From: Ziziphus jujuba | Taxonomy: Eukaryota; Streptophyta; Magnoliopsida; Rosales; Rhamnaceae | DNA: 64,000 nucleotides | NCBI RefSeq assembly: GCF_031755915.1 | Contig: NC_083386.1 | Span: 21,809,001 to 21,873,000 of the forward strand | Reading direction: 5' to 3' | Part shown: positions 34,022 through 47,424 of the stretch, in pieces | Numbering within the stretch: the first letter of the stretch is position 1 | Layout of the letters: the number at the start of each line of letters is the position of its first letter | Translations under genes and position numbers: made by a program | Notes under the pieces: generated by a model | What the model saw: the letters and a program-made list of their open reading frames with translations, nothing else | Databases searched by the model: none | Told to the model about the DNA's origin: nothing

Positions 34022-34931
34022 TATTTTCTTTTATTCTTGTTATGCCATATGGTTATTCAAAAAAAATATCATGCGATATGGAAAATATATCCAACTTTAG
34101 CCATGGTTTTAGGACAATTAAGAGGTAAAATATTTAGATATTCCTATATATGTTAGTTCCATATGTAAAATAACTTACTAAACAACAACAAATAAAACGA
34201 AAATTAGAGTTGAGTTCAAATCAAATTAATCTAATAATTTTAGCTTTTTTTTTTTTTCGGTTGCTTGACTGTAAAAATGCATTGTGATTTAACATGAATT
34301 CAATGAAATATTTAAAACTTATTAAGTTAAAATGAACTCTATATGTATCCAAGAAACTATTAATATTTAGCAAATTCAAAGGTCGGTAAAGTATGTCAAC
34401 GTAACGTGAGCTTGGTTTGAAAAAATCAATTTCCAACTTATACATATTTATATATGGAGGGTGAACCAAAATTTTAGCATTGATTGTTGTATTTATGTTC
34501 AATGATACTACAAATGTCAACCTGCTTACTATAGTTAATGTCGTAAATAACATAGTAGTTTGTATTTGATTTCACTTATTTATTGTATATAAGCTTATTT
34601 ATCCATGTGCAATTTATATTAAATTTTCTATTAATGAAATATAGCAAAATATCATTTGCCCCATAAATTGATAAATAGAGTTTGCGTTGGTAGCACTGCT
34701 TTTTCATATTATCCTCGGAGATTCTTGAATTGCCAAGTAGAATGCTCTTTTCTTTTATCTCTCTACATGAACGAGAGGGGCACTTATCACTCAACTTTAT
34801 ACTTTTATTGAGTTTTGTTTCCATTATCACATTTGCATGTGAATGTACCTTTCCCGAAGAGCAACTCACGTGACTTTTTGCTTGCAAAGTCACAAGAATC
34901 ATACAATGCAAGCTAGTAAACAAAAGGATAA

Positions 34932-34973
<42 letters not shown>

Positions 34974-36613
34974 ATAACGAACAAACACGAAAGTGAAATA
35001 CAGCATTTTTGCATATATATATATATATATATTGATTGTATTCAAAATCATGCACGGTAACTAGTTTAAAACATACATTAAAATAAATAAATAACTGAAA
35101 AAAAAAAAAGGCTTTTGAAATTAGTGGCTGGATGTGTATAAATTTCGATTTAGTGCAGTTTTCAATCAAAAGCAAAATGATGCGTCTAGGAAATGTATAT
35201 ATTGTGGCTTGGCTTGTCACTTCATTCAGATCGGTTTCAAATTTCTTTCTCTTTTTTTTTTTTAATATTATTATTTATTTTATTTTCTTATGGAAGATGG
35301 AATGTCACGAGAAACATTTCTGTATTCAGTAAGGGGTTTTCAATTTCATGATTCGCAATATTGGACCCCTATTGTATGGTTCAATTCCTTTCTTCTTATT
35401 ATTTTGTTTTTTGCTTTGATTTTAGTTTGTCACATGATTTTATATATAAATATACACAACACACAAGCATTATGTATAAATAGACACAAAAACGCGTGCA
35501 GGTCGGCAATGCACTTGCTGATGGACTTATTATAAATTAAATAAATCAATAGTTGAAAGATGATGATTATATTTTTTTATATATATGCCCAATTACGATG
35601 TTATTGAGTCTTTATTATTGTTATTATTATTAATAATTATCATAGGTAGGTAGCTAGTCTGGTTTATACCAAAATCATTCTTCCATTTGAATTCTTTCAT
35701 CATTAAACATGTGAATAAAAACAATCTTATTCATACAAGAATCTTCTCAATCAATCTCCAACTTTTTGCAAACTAACAAGGCATTTGCATGACGGACTGA
35801 TTTCTAATTTATTTATTTATTTATTTTGTGTAGCGAAGAGATTCAAATTTATAATGACCATTGCAGGATAAAACAATGACTTTACTATCTCTGAGAGAAA
35901 GAGCATTTGTTTAAGTTTAGAGAAGAGCTTATAACTTTATATATTTATACATATAATTTGGTTGTTATTCTCTTGTTTGGGAATCCCAAATGAATTTTAT
36001 TTGGAAAACCTTAGATTGTACATAATTTGATATGTAATCTGATGTTGGATTACATATAATTTATCCACGATTTATGGAATAAGAGAAAAATTTTGTAAAT
36101 TGACATTAACAATAAAATAGATGGATCGACCATTGTTATTGATATAACATTGCAAGCCTCATTATTTCCCTCCTATTTTTCTAAAATTTCAATTATGGAA
36201 TAATGTGTATGTACAAAACTTTGGGCTATTATTGATCTTCTTTCTCTCAATTAATTTCTTGAAGATTGCTGAATCAATTATATTTGTTATTGAAGAAAAG
36301 TTTGAGAAGAGTTAGATGGAAATGAGGCAAATACAAATTAGTATCATTGTTTCCAAGTTGATGAAAGACACTGTAACTGGATTCTAGATGCGTCAAGACA
36401 AATTGCTTATCTGTTCTATAATTTGGATTTTTCCTTATTTTTTTTGCAGCATTATCATATGCATAAACATCCACTGCTGCTCATTTGACAAATTGCTGGA
36501 GTTCAGTATATTGTCAAATTTTGAATCATTCCATTTCAGCATTTTACAAGTTGTGGATATTTTGTCATGAAGATAAAGCAAACCCATATTTTACACCCCA
36601 CAGAAGGAAAAAT

Positions 36614-36644
<31 letters not shown>

Positions 36645-36937
36645 AATATATAAAATCTCATCACATGCCAATGATATTTGTGTAAAAACATAATTAATAT
36701 ATCTACTTAAATTTTGTAATTAACACAAACTCTCAATAGACGGCTATCTAATTAACGATCGAAAGTCCATATTTGTGTATTTGAAAAGTCTTTTATATTC
36801 ATTATAGTCCCCCCCATAGGTCTGGAATTCTTTTCAGGATATATTTGCTAATTCTAGTCGATTCAGCTTGCTTAGTTTTGTTTTGGGTTATTTCTAGCTT
36901 CTTTTAAATTTTAAAGTTGTGTGAATCTATGTGCATG

Positions 36938-36972
<35 letters not shown>

Positions 36973-36990
36973 GTGTGTATATATACATAT
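34022..36990. other. AT-rich intergenic DNA with TA microsatellites
   Basis: (AT)n arrays at about 34935-34971 and 35014-35032, a compound CA/TA array at about 36611-36645 and an AT array at 36941-36967. No coding sequence, RNA gene or known transposon recognised. Confidence 0.55.
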
Positions 36991-36996
36991 AGTTAT

Positions 36997-37126
36997 CTCA
37001 AGTAAAATCCACTTTTTCATCCATATTGGCTATTGGATTTTATTAGGGAGATAGATCATATTTTAAAATGACAATCCAATGGGTATAAAGGTAAACCTTA
37101 GTTTAATAAAGATGAATTTTACTTGA

Positions 37127-37127
<1 letters not shown>
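36997..37127. mobile_element. Short fold-back element, about 131 bp
   Basis: Terminal inverted repeat of 14 bp, ctcaagtaaaatcc at 36997-37010 against the complement of gaattttacttgag at 37114-37127, one mismatch. TAT flanks both ends, but the neighbours are TA microsatellites so this is weak evidence of a target duplication. Non-coding. Confidence 0.5.
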
Positions 37128-37163
<36 letters not shown>

Positions 37164-38796
37164 GCAAAACACATAGATTTAGAATTCATGATCTTCAGTA
37201 ACAAATTAAAGAGTCACTAAATATATAAAAAGTGATTGATCTATGGAAATTAATTGAGCATTAAACTTATAGGGTTTAGTTATAAATATCAATGGAAATC
37301 AATGTTAATCTTATCAATATAGAGTTTCATTAGTAATTCACTGCATATATATATTTTTAAGAGCATCTTTAATGTTGGATATGAATTACTACTTATGTAG
37401 TATAGAAATTAACATCGTTTAAATTTAAATAACATAAATATACAATCAATTTTAAAATTATTTTTCCAACAATAATGTGCAGAAGATTATTTGTGGTTAT
37501 TAATTAATTACATATATTTTATTAATTTTTTTTCTTTTTGAAAATTGATTTTTTAACAAAACTTCGCAATATTTGATAAAGCATAACATGATGTTTAAAC
37601 AGACCCATTGAAAATGTTTTTTTTAGTTTTACTATTTGTCGTCACTGGTAACGAACACGAGCTTATGTGGTAAATTTCAATTGAGCATTTAATTTTATTA
37701 TTTTTTATACTAAAATTCTTAAAATAATTTTTTAATTGTAACTTTTTAAATTGTCATTTGACAAGTAAATTTCATTAATGATCTTTCACTAATGATGATG
37801 ACAAATAGTATTCTTTTATGTTGTTATTTATTTTTCTAATGTGGTATAAAAAAATTTGACAATAGACAGAACCATTGGAGATGCATTGATGTATTTTTAA
37901 ATATTAAAAGTATTTTAGTGATGGTAAAAGAAGATTTTCAAATTAACCCAATGTGAATATGATTATATATATATATATGATACAAAACTTTTGAATAAAG
38001 CTTTTTAACAAATAATCTAACCTCTTTTGTTAGTTCAATCCAACAATATATATTTTGTTTTGTTTAAATCCTTAAATCTTTTATTTTGTTTTGTTGTCAA
38101 TATAACTTTCCAAAACAATGTCTCTCCTAAATTCTTTTACTCTTTTAAATACTCAATTATTCAATTTCTGAACTCTAAATTTTAGCAGTATTGAAATATT
38201 TTACTTTCTTTTCATCATACAGAATATTATATATATATATATATATATATATGAAGAACAATTGCAAGAGTACATTTAATTTGATGCTTCACTAAATTCG
38301 TGGGTAATGGGTTAATACACATGATTTTGTTTAGCAAGTTTTTATTTTTATTTTTTTTTTATTAGATGCAAATGTATCACTCAATTGAATTCAGCTTGCC
38401 TATCTATAGTTATGATTGTTAATGCTTTAATAAGATATTCTTTTTCTATAGTTAAGATTCTTGTAAATTTTAAAGACTAAGTTCAATATAAATATAAAAA
38501 TTAAGTCTTTTATTAGCGAAACATTGATTTAGTTAAAGTAGATATATACTTACATACATCAAAAACTTAATTATTAGATAATTCAAATCTAAAATCTAAA
38601 TACAACATAACAATCATTAACATTTAGCATATAATCATTCATTACTTATTAAAGTAATAAGTAAGCAAATCTCTGATTAGACAACTATTGTCTATATACT
38701 GGGAAAAAAAAATTATGTCAAAGTTCTACAACAAATTAGTATTAATCTTAGAATAACGTAACAAATCATGTAAAAATATCCTCATGGAGATATGAA

Positions 38797-38841
<45 letters not shown>

Positions 38842-41800
38842 GAGAATTTCGGGCAGGGCAAACCTCGAATCTCTCCAATAAGACCCTGATAAATGCATGC
38901 ATGGCATTGGAAGGGAAAGAAATATACATGGAGGGCAGAGGATATATGATCAAGTTATATTTTCTCAGCAGCTGAAAGAAATAAAATAATAATAATAATA
39001 ATAAAGCTGAAAATTAATTAATCAGAGAAAAGAATGTGAAGGGTGTATAGGAAGTGCTACAATTAACTTTATGGAAGGCAAGAGACAGGGGTTGGAGCAG
39101 GGTATGTGTATGGAGAGTATTGTTTTGTTGTAATGATTACTGTGTGCACATGTGAATAGGGTGGGTACGTGATTTGTCGCTGTACAATGGAGACAATGTT
39201 GGAAGCAATAAGGAGCACATCCAAAACTTTGCTTATATATGTGTCCATATATATATATATATATCAACAGTGTGTAATACATCATAACTCTCTCTTTCTC
39301 TCTCCTCCCTCTCTTTCTCTCTCTATAACTCTATATAGCTAAATTATATAATTGTATATAAATATAACGTACGTCTCGTGATACATTGGCCAGACACAGC
39401 AATCAGAGAGTATACAGATAATCTTGCTAGTTGGCATTTGGTGCGTGTTCTTTTCGGGCCAAATTAACAAGATCATCCTGGAAATTTAGTTTTTATGTAT
39501 GGGTTGAGTTAATGAAGTAATATACAATTAGGGTTTCCCTAAGCGTGGTTAATTAGTTGGTTATACATATATCATTGCAATCGGGAACATGCACGTGGCA
39601 ATTATACATAATTTATGTATATTTGAATAAAAAAAATATAAATATATACTAGTTTTAGATTGATTCAATTGATAAGTCATTTATATTTATAATTGAAGTG
39701 TTATGGGTTTAAAATATTGGAGTGGAAGAATAAAAAACATATACTGTTAAATTATCATTAATTCAAAAGCTATATATAATTAGTATGAGGTGGAGCTAAT
39801 AATGTATACCATATGCATATTTTTTTATATATGCATCTCTCGGAACTCTGTTAGAGTATATATTAATTGGATTAATTGCATTTTGTTATTTTTGAGTTGT
39901 AGAATTTTTGCAATCAAGAACTTCAACTTTCAAAACTAACAATTTAATTTTTAATTTTGTTACAGATTGATCTAATAACTAATTTGACTAAATAAATTGA
40001 TAACATTTCTGGTTTTTTCTAATTGATCAATACCCTAATATTTTCCCTTACAAATTCTACTACAAGTTTTCGGATTGAATCATTACAAATTTATTTGGTT
40101 AAAATTGAAAATTTAGACTAATCTAAAACACATTTTAAAATTAAGGCCTAAATTACTATTTTAAAATTGAAGATCTAAATTATAAAATCCTATAAATCAA
40201 GAATACAAAAGTGAATTTGACCCATTAATTTTGTCGGTTTTACTATATCATAATTTCAAAAATTCCTGAAAAAAATAATCTATTATATATGCAGGTTTAG
40301 ATCAGCAAAGACACTACATGCAATTAATGAAGATATGGACACCTCCATATAGGAATAGGAAGTAGCTAGCTAGTACTACAGCATGCATGCATGCATGATA
40401 TATATTATATCTATTTTGTATCTGCCCAAGACATCACAAGAGGAGACTCGAAAGCATTTTCTTTGGTTTCCTTACGTACAAATTAGTGTTACTAGCTAAT
40501 TTCTCTGAAATATAATACAAATTTAAGACCCAAAATTAACATCAATTTATGAATGGTTTATAAGGACACAGCTGGTTAAATAATAGACGATATGTCGTTA
40601 TTATATATATGGAGATGCGTTTTGTCCTCATGCATGCAAAATTTTGGTCTAAACACGGGTAGATATTTATACAATTTCCAAGAAGAAATATATTGTGTGA
40701 AATATTAATATTCTTATATTTATTAATATTATTTCAAAATTTGCATTAGATGAGAAGGTAAATTAGATGGCACGTGTGGAGAGAGAGAGAGAGAGTGACT
40801 GCTAGTGAGAAAGAAAGCAGTAGCAAAAGGGGGGTTTGGATGGATGGAGGAGAGACTAAAAAAGCGCCCCCGTGAGGAGTGTTTGGAGGCATTCCAAAAT
40901 CACAACTAAACATCCTTTTGTTGCTTCCTTTCACTTCTTTCGATGCCCAATTTCTACTCCCTCCCTATCACGAGCTCATGATTCCCTCAACCCATTGCCA
41001 TCTGTTTATCTTCATATTTCCTCCTTTACCCTTTGTTTCTATTTCCCATTTATTTTGAATTTTCTACCTTTTTTTTTTTTTTTAAGTGGCTTAATTAAGA
41101 GCGTATGTTTAATTTTGTAGAGAAATATATATATATATATATATATGTATGTATAAAAGAGATCCTCAAACTCACATTAGGATGTTTTGACATCTTATTT
41201 TCTTTTTTTAATCATTATATTGTATCAAGTTAAAATTTACAATTTTAAAAAATCAAATATGAGTTTAATGATATAAAGTATATTTTATTGAAATCTAGTG
41301 AGTAATAAATATAATTTTAAATCTCAACTATTGATATGATTTAAAAATTAAAAATTGAAGTCCTAAAGTTACTTTTGTTACTAAGACGGATTAGACTTTG
41401 GCTATCCATATAAATATATATTACCAGCTACTCCAAAGATTTCTTATATATATATATATATATTGGTATCTCTCTTATCCAAAATCTTGGATAAAAGATT
41501 TTATATAAAGATATTGTATATATAGATATGTATAACATATATTGTCAAGTTCAAATCATATACTTAATATTATGATCAATATTAAACTTTTTTTTTTTAA
41601 TTTTTGGATTGCATCAAGAATTAATATTTAAAAATTATATTTAATAATCATTAGATTCCGATATAGTTCACTTTTTCTAAATAGGATTTTAGTGTGTCAT
41701 TAAATTTATATTTGACCATTCTTTGAATTTTTAATGTTTAAGGTTTAAGGTTTTAGTATGTCCTAATTTTCAATGTTTCGAAGGACTAATAAAGGAAGAT

Positions 41801-42720
41801 TTAATATTAAAATCATTAGATCATCCTGATATCCTAACCCTATATATGTATATAACCAGATTTATGTTAAGTCGATTTAATTATAAAACCATTAGAACTT
41901 TTTTTTTAATCAACCTTTGAAGGTTAAAATTTGAAAAAACATTAATAATCTATAAGGGATTTATTTGGTTGTTATAGAGTTTTATTGGTTTACTAAATCC
42001 ATAAAAGTTACTCATGCATTTAAATCTTAGCACTTGGGGCAATTTAATATCGGCCAATGAAAATTCCAATGGTAAAATCATTAAGTCAACTTGATATAAG
42101 ATTTATTATTATTTTTTTTTAACAAACTTGTTGTAAGTCTTATATACAAGAATGTTCTACTTAGAGAACATTGACTTTATTAAATATTTTTAAGTGATAA
42201 ATTTTAAAGATCGTCATATTCCATTTAGAATTGTAGATTTAAATCTAAATATTAATTGTCATTTTATCAAATAATTAAATATTTATCATGTAAACAATAC
42301 GGATTTAATTAAATTACGGATTCTATGATACACCATTTACTTGTTATATATATATATATATATGCTCCAAAATTTTAGGAACCTTATTGGACTTCCTAAA
42401 TTGATAAAGTGATACAGGATACGTTTATTCTAGTTATATCTCAAGTGCTACCTTGTTTCATACTTGAAATGCTTGAACTCAATATCATATATGTATTTCA
42501 TATTAACTATTACTTCAAAATAAATAAATAAATAAATAAAATTAAAATCGCTATCATTCATTAAAGAGAAGACAATTCATCTATATACTCAAGAAGGGTA
42601 GTCTGGTAAGTATAGTTGAAGTTGAACATATAATATTAAAAATAATATATTGTAGTGAAGAAAGTGAGGCAGCATGTGGAAAGCAAACAGGAGATCACAT
42701 AGATTTGAGAGCTCATCCCC
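37128..42720. other. AT-rich intergenic DNA upstream of the HLH/ACT-like gene
   Basis: About 5.6 kb without a gene. It holds TA arrays (37131-37158, 38229-38252, 41127-41146, 42349-42363), a compound CA/TA array at 38799-38841, a short GCAT repeat at about 40381-40398 (which creates CATGCATG, the RY seed motif) and a GA tract at 40780-40795. I found no transposon ends with target duplications here. Confidence 0.5.
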
Positions 42721-42729
42721 TCTTATAAA
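42721..42729 (+). promoter_or_regulatory. Probable TATA box of the HLH/ACT-like gene
   Basis: cttataaac about 140 bp before the ATG at 42864, with a purine-rich leader between. Position and sequence only. Confidence 0.35.
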
Positions 42730-42863
42730 CAGCATCAGAGGATTGCAGAGAGATTGTAAGAAAGAGAAAGAAAAGCCGAGAGCATATATTAGACTAGAGA
42801 GAAAAAAAGCAACAAAGCTGAAAAGATAAAAAAGCTAGCAATCGAGATAGAGTGAAAGAATCC

Positions 42864-43407
42864 ATGGTTTCTAGGGAGCACAAGAGAGCAGCAGCGATAC
42901 TGCATGAGAAGCTGCACCTCCTTCGTTCTATTACTAACTCTCATGCTGTAAATTCCCTGCCTTTCCTGTTTCCTTTCCTTCTCTATTACCATTGGCTTAT
43001 AATTTCTCCTTTCCCTTTTCTCATTCATCTATATATATACACACACTAGCTACTATAGCTATATATATGTAGAAGAATGTCTAACAATTTTTCTTTTTTG
43101 TTTTTTTATAACCTTTTCCCAATTTCACTTTCCTAGCTTCTCATCAAAATTCTCGGATAGTTTCCATCCTTGTTTCCTGGATTTAATATTCGTAATACTC
43201 TTTTCGACTTGTTGATTGATTCTTTCATTCCTATTACATATCCCAATTAATCACTTCTCTTCTTCCACCTTAATCCTTCCAATTACATACTCTCAATCTA
43301 TGTTTGGTCTCCCTTTAATTATCGATCATCATCTATAAGTTCTTGATGTCGAATTAAAAAAACAGAGAAATGAATAATTTTTAAAGTTGTGATCATATCG
43401 GAGTGAT

Positions 43408-43457
<50 letters not shown>

Positions 43458-44143
43458 GTGAATTAATTTAATTACAATGAACGAAATATTGTTTTTTGTA
43501 AATTGAATTAATAAAAGAGTTGTTTTGAATTATGTAATTATTATACAGCTAGCAATTAGAACAGTACTAGTACAGCTGATGATTTTTTAACATATATAAT
43601 TAATTTTTCTATTTCTTGTGGATGTGTTTGTGGCAGCTAAACAGGACCTCAATCATAGTAGATGCATCCAAATACATTGTAGAGCTAAAACAAAAAGTAG
43701 AAAGACTCAATCAAGATATGGCAGATATTGCACAAACTTCAACCCACCAAAATCCATTGCCTATGGTATATATATATATATATATATATCCTTCACCAAT
43801 ACCCTACTTTTGTTTTCCTATACATATATATATATATATATATATAACATTCTTGTTCATATACACAATTATTTTTGTTGTACTTGAGTAGGTTGCAGTA
43901 GAAAACATTGAGAAGGGGTTTCTTATAAACGTGTTCTCAGAAAAGAGTTGCCCAGGCTTGCTTGTCTCTGTATTGGAAACCTTTGAAGAATTGGGGCTTA
44001 ACGTGCTTGAAGCTAGGGTTTCTTGTGCTGACAGTTTCCGACTTCAAGCTGTTGGAGGAGAAGTATGCCTCTCTAAACTTATTTTTTGATTTTTGCAATA
44101 TATGCTGAACAAGGCATAGCTCTAACATTTTTCTTCCGTGCAT

Positions 44144-44178
<35 letters not shown>

Positions 44179-44544
44179 TATATTTTTCTTTTCTTCTTCT
44201 TCTTCTTTTGGTTGGTACATATATGCATGTATAAGCTTAATTTGAACCATAAATTTAGGGCTTTTACTATATTATTAATATATATATATATATATACACA
44301 CACATAAAATTTAGAGCATGCTATTTTGGGTGAGGTCACCCAGTAAAGTGTCCGTGTCTTTGCACATATTAGAAAAACTTATTTAAGAATATTTATATCG
44401 CATTCAGTAACTATATATAATATTTTATGTGTATTTCTGTGTTTGTAGAATGAAGAAGAAGCTGGCGAAGGCATTGATGCTCAATCTGTGAAACAAGCAG
44501 TTCTGCTGGCTATTAAGAATTGGACTGAAACAAACCAAGATTAA
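42864..44544 (+). CDS. Small non-basic HLH protein with ACT-like domain
   Basis: Four exons, 42864-42947, 43637-43765, 43892-44062 and 44449-44544, all phase 0, 159 residues. Residues about 1-60 form a helix-loop-helix-like region: MVSREHKRAAAILHEKLHLL (helix 1), a loop with RTSIIVDASKYI and a second helix LKQKVERLNQD. The normal DNA-contacting H-E-R basic residues are not present. From about residue 72 an ACT-like beta-alpha-beta unit follows (VAVENIEKGFLINVFSEKSC, PGLLVSVLETFEELGLNVLE, ARVSCADSFRLQAVGGE), a fold also found at the end of many plant bHLH factors. The acidic tail is NEEEAGEGIDAQ and the last helix VKQAVLLAIKNW. I recall close relatives as At2g40435 and At3g56220. It may act as a dimerisation partner rather than a DNA binder. 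Confidence 0.9.
43413..43453. repeat. (AG)n microsatellite in intron 1 of the HLH/ACT-like gene
   Basis: About twenty AG units. Intron 2 (43766-43891) and intron 3 (44063-44448) also hold TA arrays, at 43767-43788, 43824-43846, 44146-44166 and 44279-44296. Confidence 0.9.
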
Positions 44545-45710
44545 CTATGAATAATCTATTTGTAATTTGTATATCTCCGGTTAATTTCCAGTTTTCTTTT
44601 TCGTAGTTGATATGTCTCGGTTGGATCAATGATGAATTTTGTTCATCAATTAAGGAATCAAATTAATTAAGCTTCTTAAAAATGTTGCGTGACGAATGGG
44701 ATGAATAATAACATGTCAAAATTTTAATGAAAACATAGAATAAAGCTGAAAAAACAATCAAGGTCTGAGTTGACTACAAACATTAACCATGTCAGTCTAA
44801 ATTCTTTTACATAAATAATTCTGTATGTATGGGAATCTTCCTTTTAACCGTGGTGGGGCTATCGACAATTCTAAAAAGTGTACCGAGTACTTTCTAGTTA
44901 GATAATCTCATTTTCATCCATATGCAAACAACTTTAGGTACAAATCTTATATTATTGGATTGACACAGTTTCGTACATTAATATTTTATCTTCTTATAAT
45001 TTAGATGTTTACATATATAGAGTTTTTTTAAAACAACCTAATTAACAATGATCATTACTATAACTTTTATATTTTGAATTTTAAAACATAAAAAAAATAT
45101 ATATATATATATATATATATATACATTGGAAATTATGAAGAGTACTTGAAAATATGTTTACAAAGTGAGAAGTACCGATAAGTAAGTTACGATCTGTTGA
45201 AAATAAGCTTGGGATATAAAGTGAGAACCGTGTGATGTGATAAGTTATGATATGATGAAATATGTTTACAGTATATAAATTGAGAACTGTATAAGCTTGA
45301 TAAATGAGTTATGATTCATTGAAAACATGTTAATGAAACGGTGTTAACATGAAAAGTGTTAATATTTGTAGGCCCAATCTTAATTACAACTTTTCTTTAG
45401 GGGTGTACCGTGTATATAGGCCTTGATCAATTTATCACCGAAGAATAGGATCTAAACCTAATACCAGGTTAGGTTTTTCTTTGCTTGATTTTATTTTAGG
45501 GCGGTGGGTAAGGGGGTTTGAAATCAACTACGGACATGATCAAAGTATATATATGTTATTTTGAATTTATCAATATATATGCCATAATTCATCAAGCACG
45601 CACTTCGATTCTTACATAGTTTCTCAATTAAAAAAATTGAATTTTCTTCTCAGCCAGATATAATTAAATTCAAGATCGATCCACTATCTAATAGGAGAAT
45701 CTTAATCATA

Positions 45711-45743
<33 letters not shown>

Positions 45744-47106
45744 TTTATCGTTTTGAAAACTTTATCAATTGTTATCATTAATAAAATCATTATTTATGTG
45801 ACAATTATTAATTAGAAGTATTTAGTTTTGTTTATATTTAATAGTAAAAATATCATATGGAAAGGAACCATCTAATGATAGTTAATTAATGATAGTTAAT
45901 TAATAAGTAGGTTTTATTGATTTTTTTAGGGTATATTACACTGTATATTTTTTTAGTTTTTCTTAATTACAACCAGATACTTTGATGAAGTTATAAAAAT
46001 ATAAACACGGTATCCGCTAAATTTCAAAAGTGTGTAGTATAATATATCATTTTTTTTTTATTAATGATGATAACTAATACTTTTTTTTTTTAATAGATAT
46101 TGAATTATGAAAAATTGAAATTGGCTCGGAAACCCTTTTTTTTTTTTTTGGTTTTTGGGAAAGGAAAACATTTTTTATTAAAAAAATTCAGAAAGATGAA
46201 ATAATTAATATAAAGTTTGTTAATGAGCCTAACGACCAATAGTCGGGGAACATTTCCACGAAACATGGAATTAGTAGAGATGCAAAAATAAATCATGGAA
46301 AAATTAACAATTGTAGGACCCAGTAATCTGTACATATATATATATATATATATACATACGGGCTTAGCCTCTTAGGGCCCTATTTAACTAATATTTATTT
46401 GATGCCAAAACTAATATATCAAACTATTTATTCATGTGTTTATTTTAATAAACACAAGAGATTTTCCTGTCGGAGGCATATCTTTAAAGTCATCTAATCT
46501 ATATAATAGCTTGTTCTTGTCTCGGATCAAATAGTTTATTGATATTAGCCACCTCTCTCTTACCTTCCTAATTAACTAAGTTTAATTTACAATAATAGTA
46601 TCAAATATATATATATATATATATATTAGTCTTCAATCTTTCTTTTTAATAAATTAAAATTTGAATGAGTATTAATGACCGTGGCAAATTTCTGTTGGTT
46701 AAAAATAAATAAATAAGACCCATTAGTTTTTTGGAAAAAAAAAATGAAAAGCAGAATTTTAGCACCCACTTAATTAGCCATTACGACCTGCTTAATTAGC
46801 CATTACCATTACCATTTGGACTCGTCTGAAAGGATTATAAAATATAAATCAAATAACAACAAAGCATTTTAACAAAATTCAAATACTTTGTATTTAGATA
46901 TATGCTTGCATGTAATTTATTAATGACAATTACATGTAATTGTAATCCAAGAAATTTATCAATAACAATTACATGTAATCTTGTTTAACTACATGATATT
47001 TGGATATTTAGATATATGATAATACTTAGACGTTAACATATAGGAGAAATTAATTTAATTTGATCATGTTTTTTAATTTTTTATAAAAGCGACTTTTCTT
47101 AGCAAC
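44545..47106. other. AT-rich intergenic DNA
   Basis: TA arrays at about 45099-45122, 45714-45743, 46333-46354 and 46603-46626, and poly-T at 46128-46149. No gene or transposon boundary recognised up to the copia LTR at 47107. Confidence 0.55.
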
Positions 47107-47424
47107 TGTGGGGCCCTAACCTTCTCCTAAAGTCCAAGCCCTTAAGGTATTTTTTATTTGTTACCTAAGTTTACTTGGTGGATAATTTGTTTTGTGAAAA
47201 AGACAACCTTAGAATCTTATAAATAGGTATCTTGTATCACATCACACAGGTTATAGACAACACAGTTTTTTAGAAACTCTAGAAAGAGTTTTTAGAGAAA
47301 TTTTTTTTATGTATTAATTTCATAAAGAATAATACATCTTGTTCTTCTCAATAGTTTTGTGTTTTGTCTTTCTTTATTTTCTATGTTAGTTTTCTATATT
47401 TTTTGTGATTAGAGGATCACAACA
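47107..47424 (+). repeat. 5' LTR of the old copia element (318 bp)
   Basis: TG...CA ends, TATA-like box and an adjacent primer-binding site. Its first 60-80 bp are recognisable again at 57747-57800. Confidence 0.8.

Noticed and set aside
38726..39285. Minus-strand open frames beside the CA/TA arrays
   Set aside because: Start or end in microsatellite, with no homology I recognise and no splice context.
40740..41010. Possible microRNA precursor or gene leader near the GA tract
   Set aside because: No convincing hairpin or known mature microRNA sequence could be read, and the open frames are low complexity.
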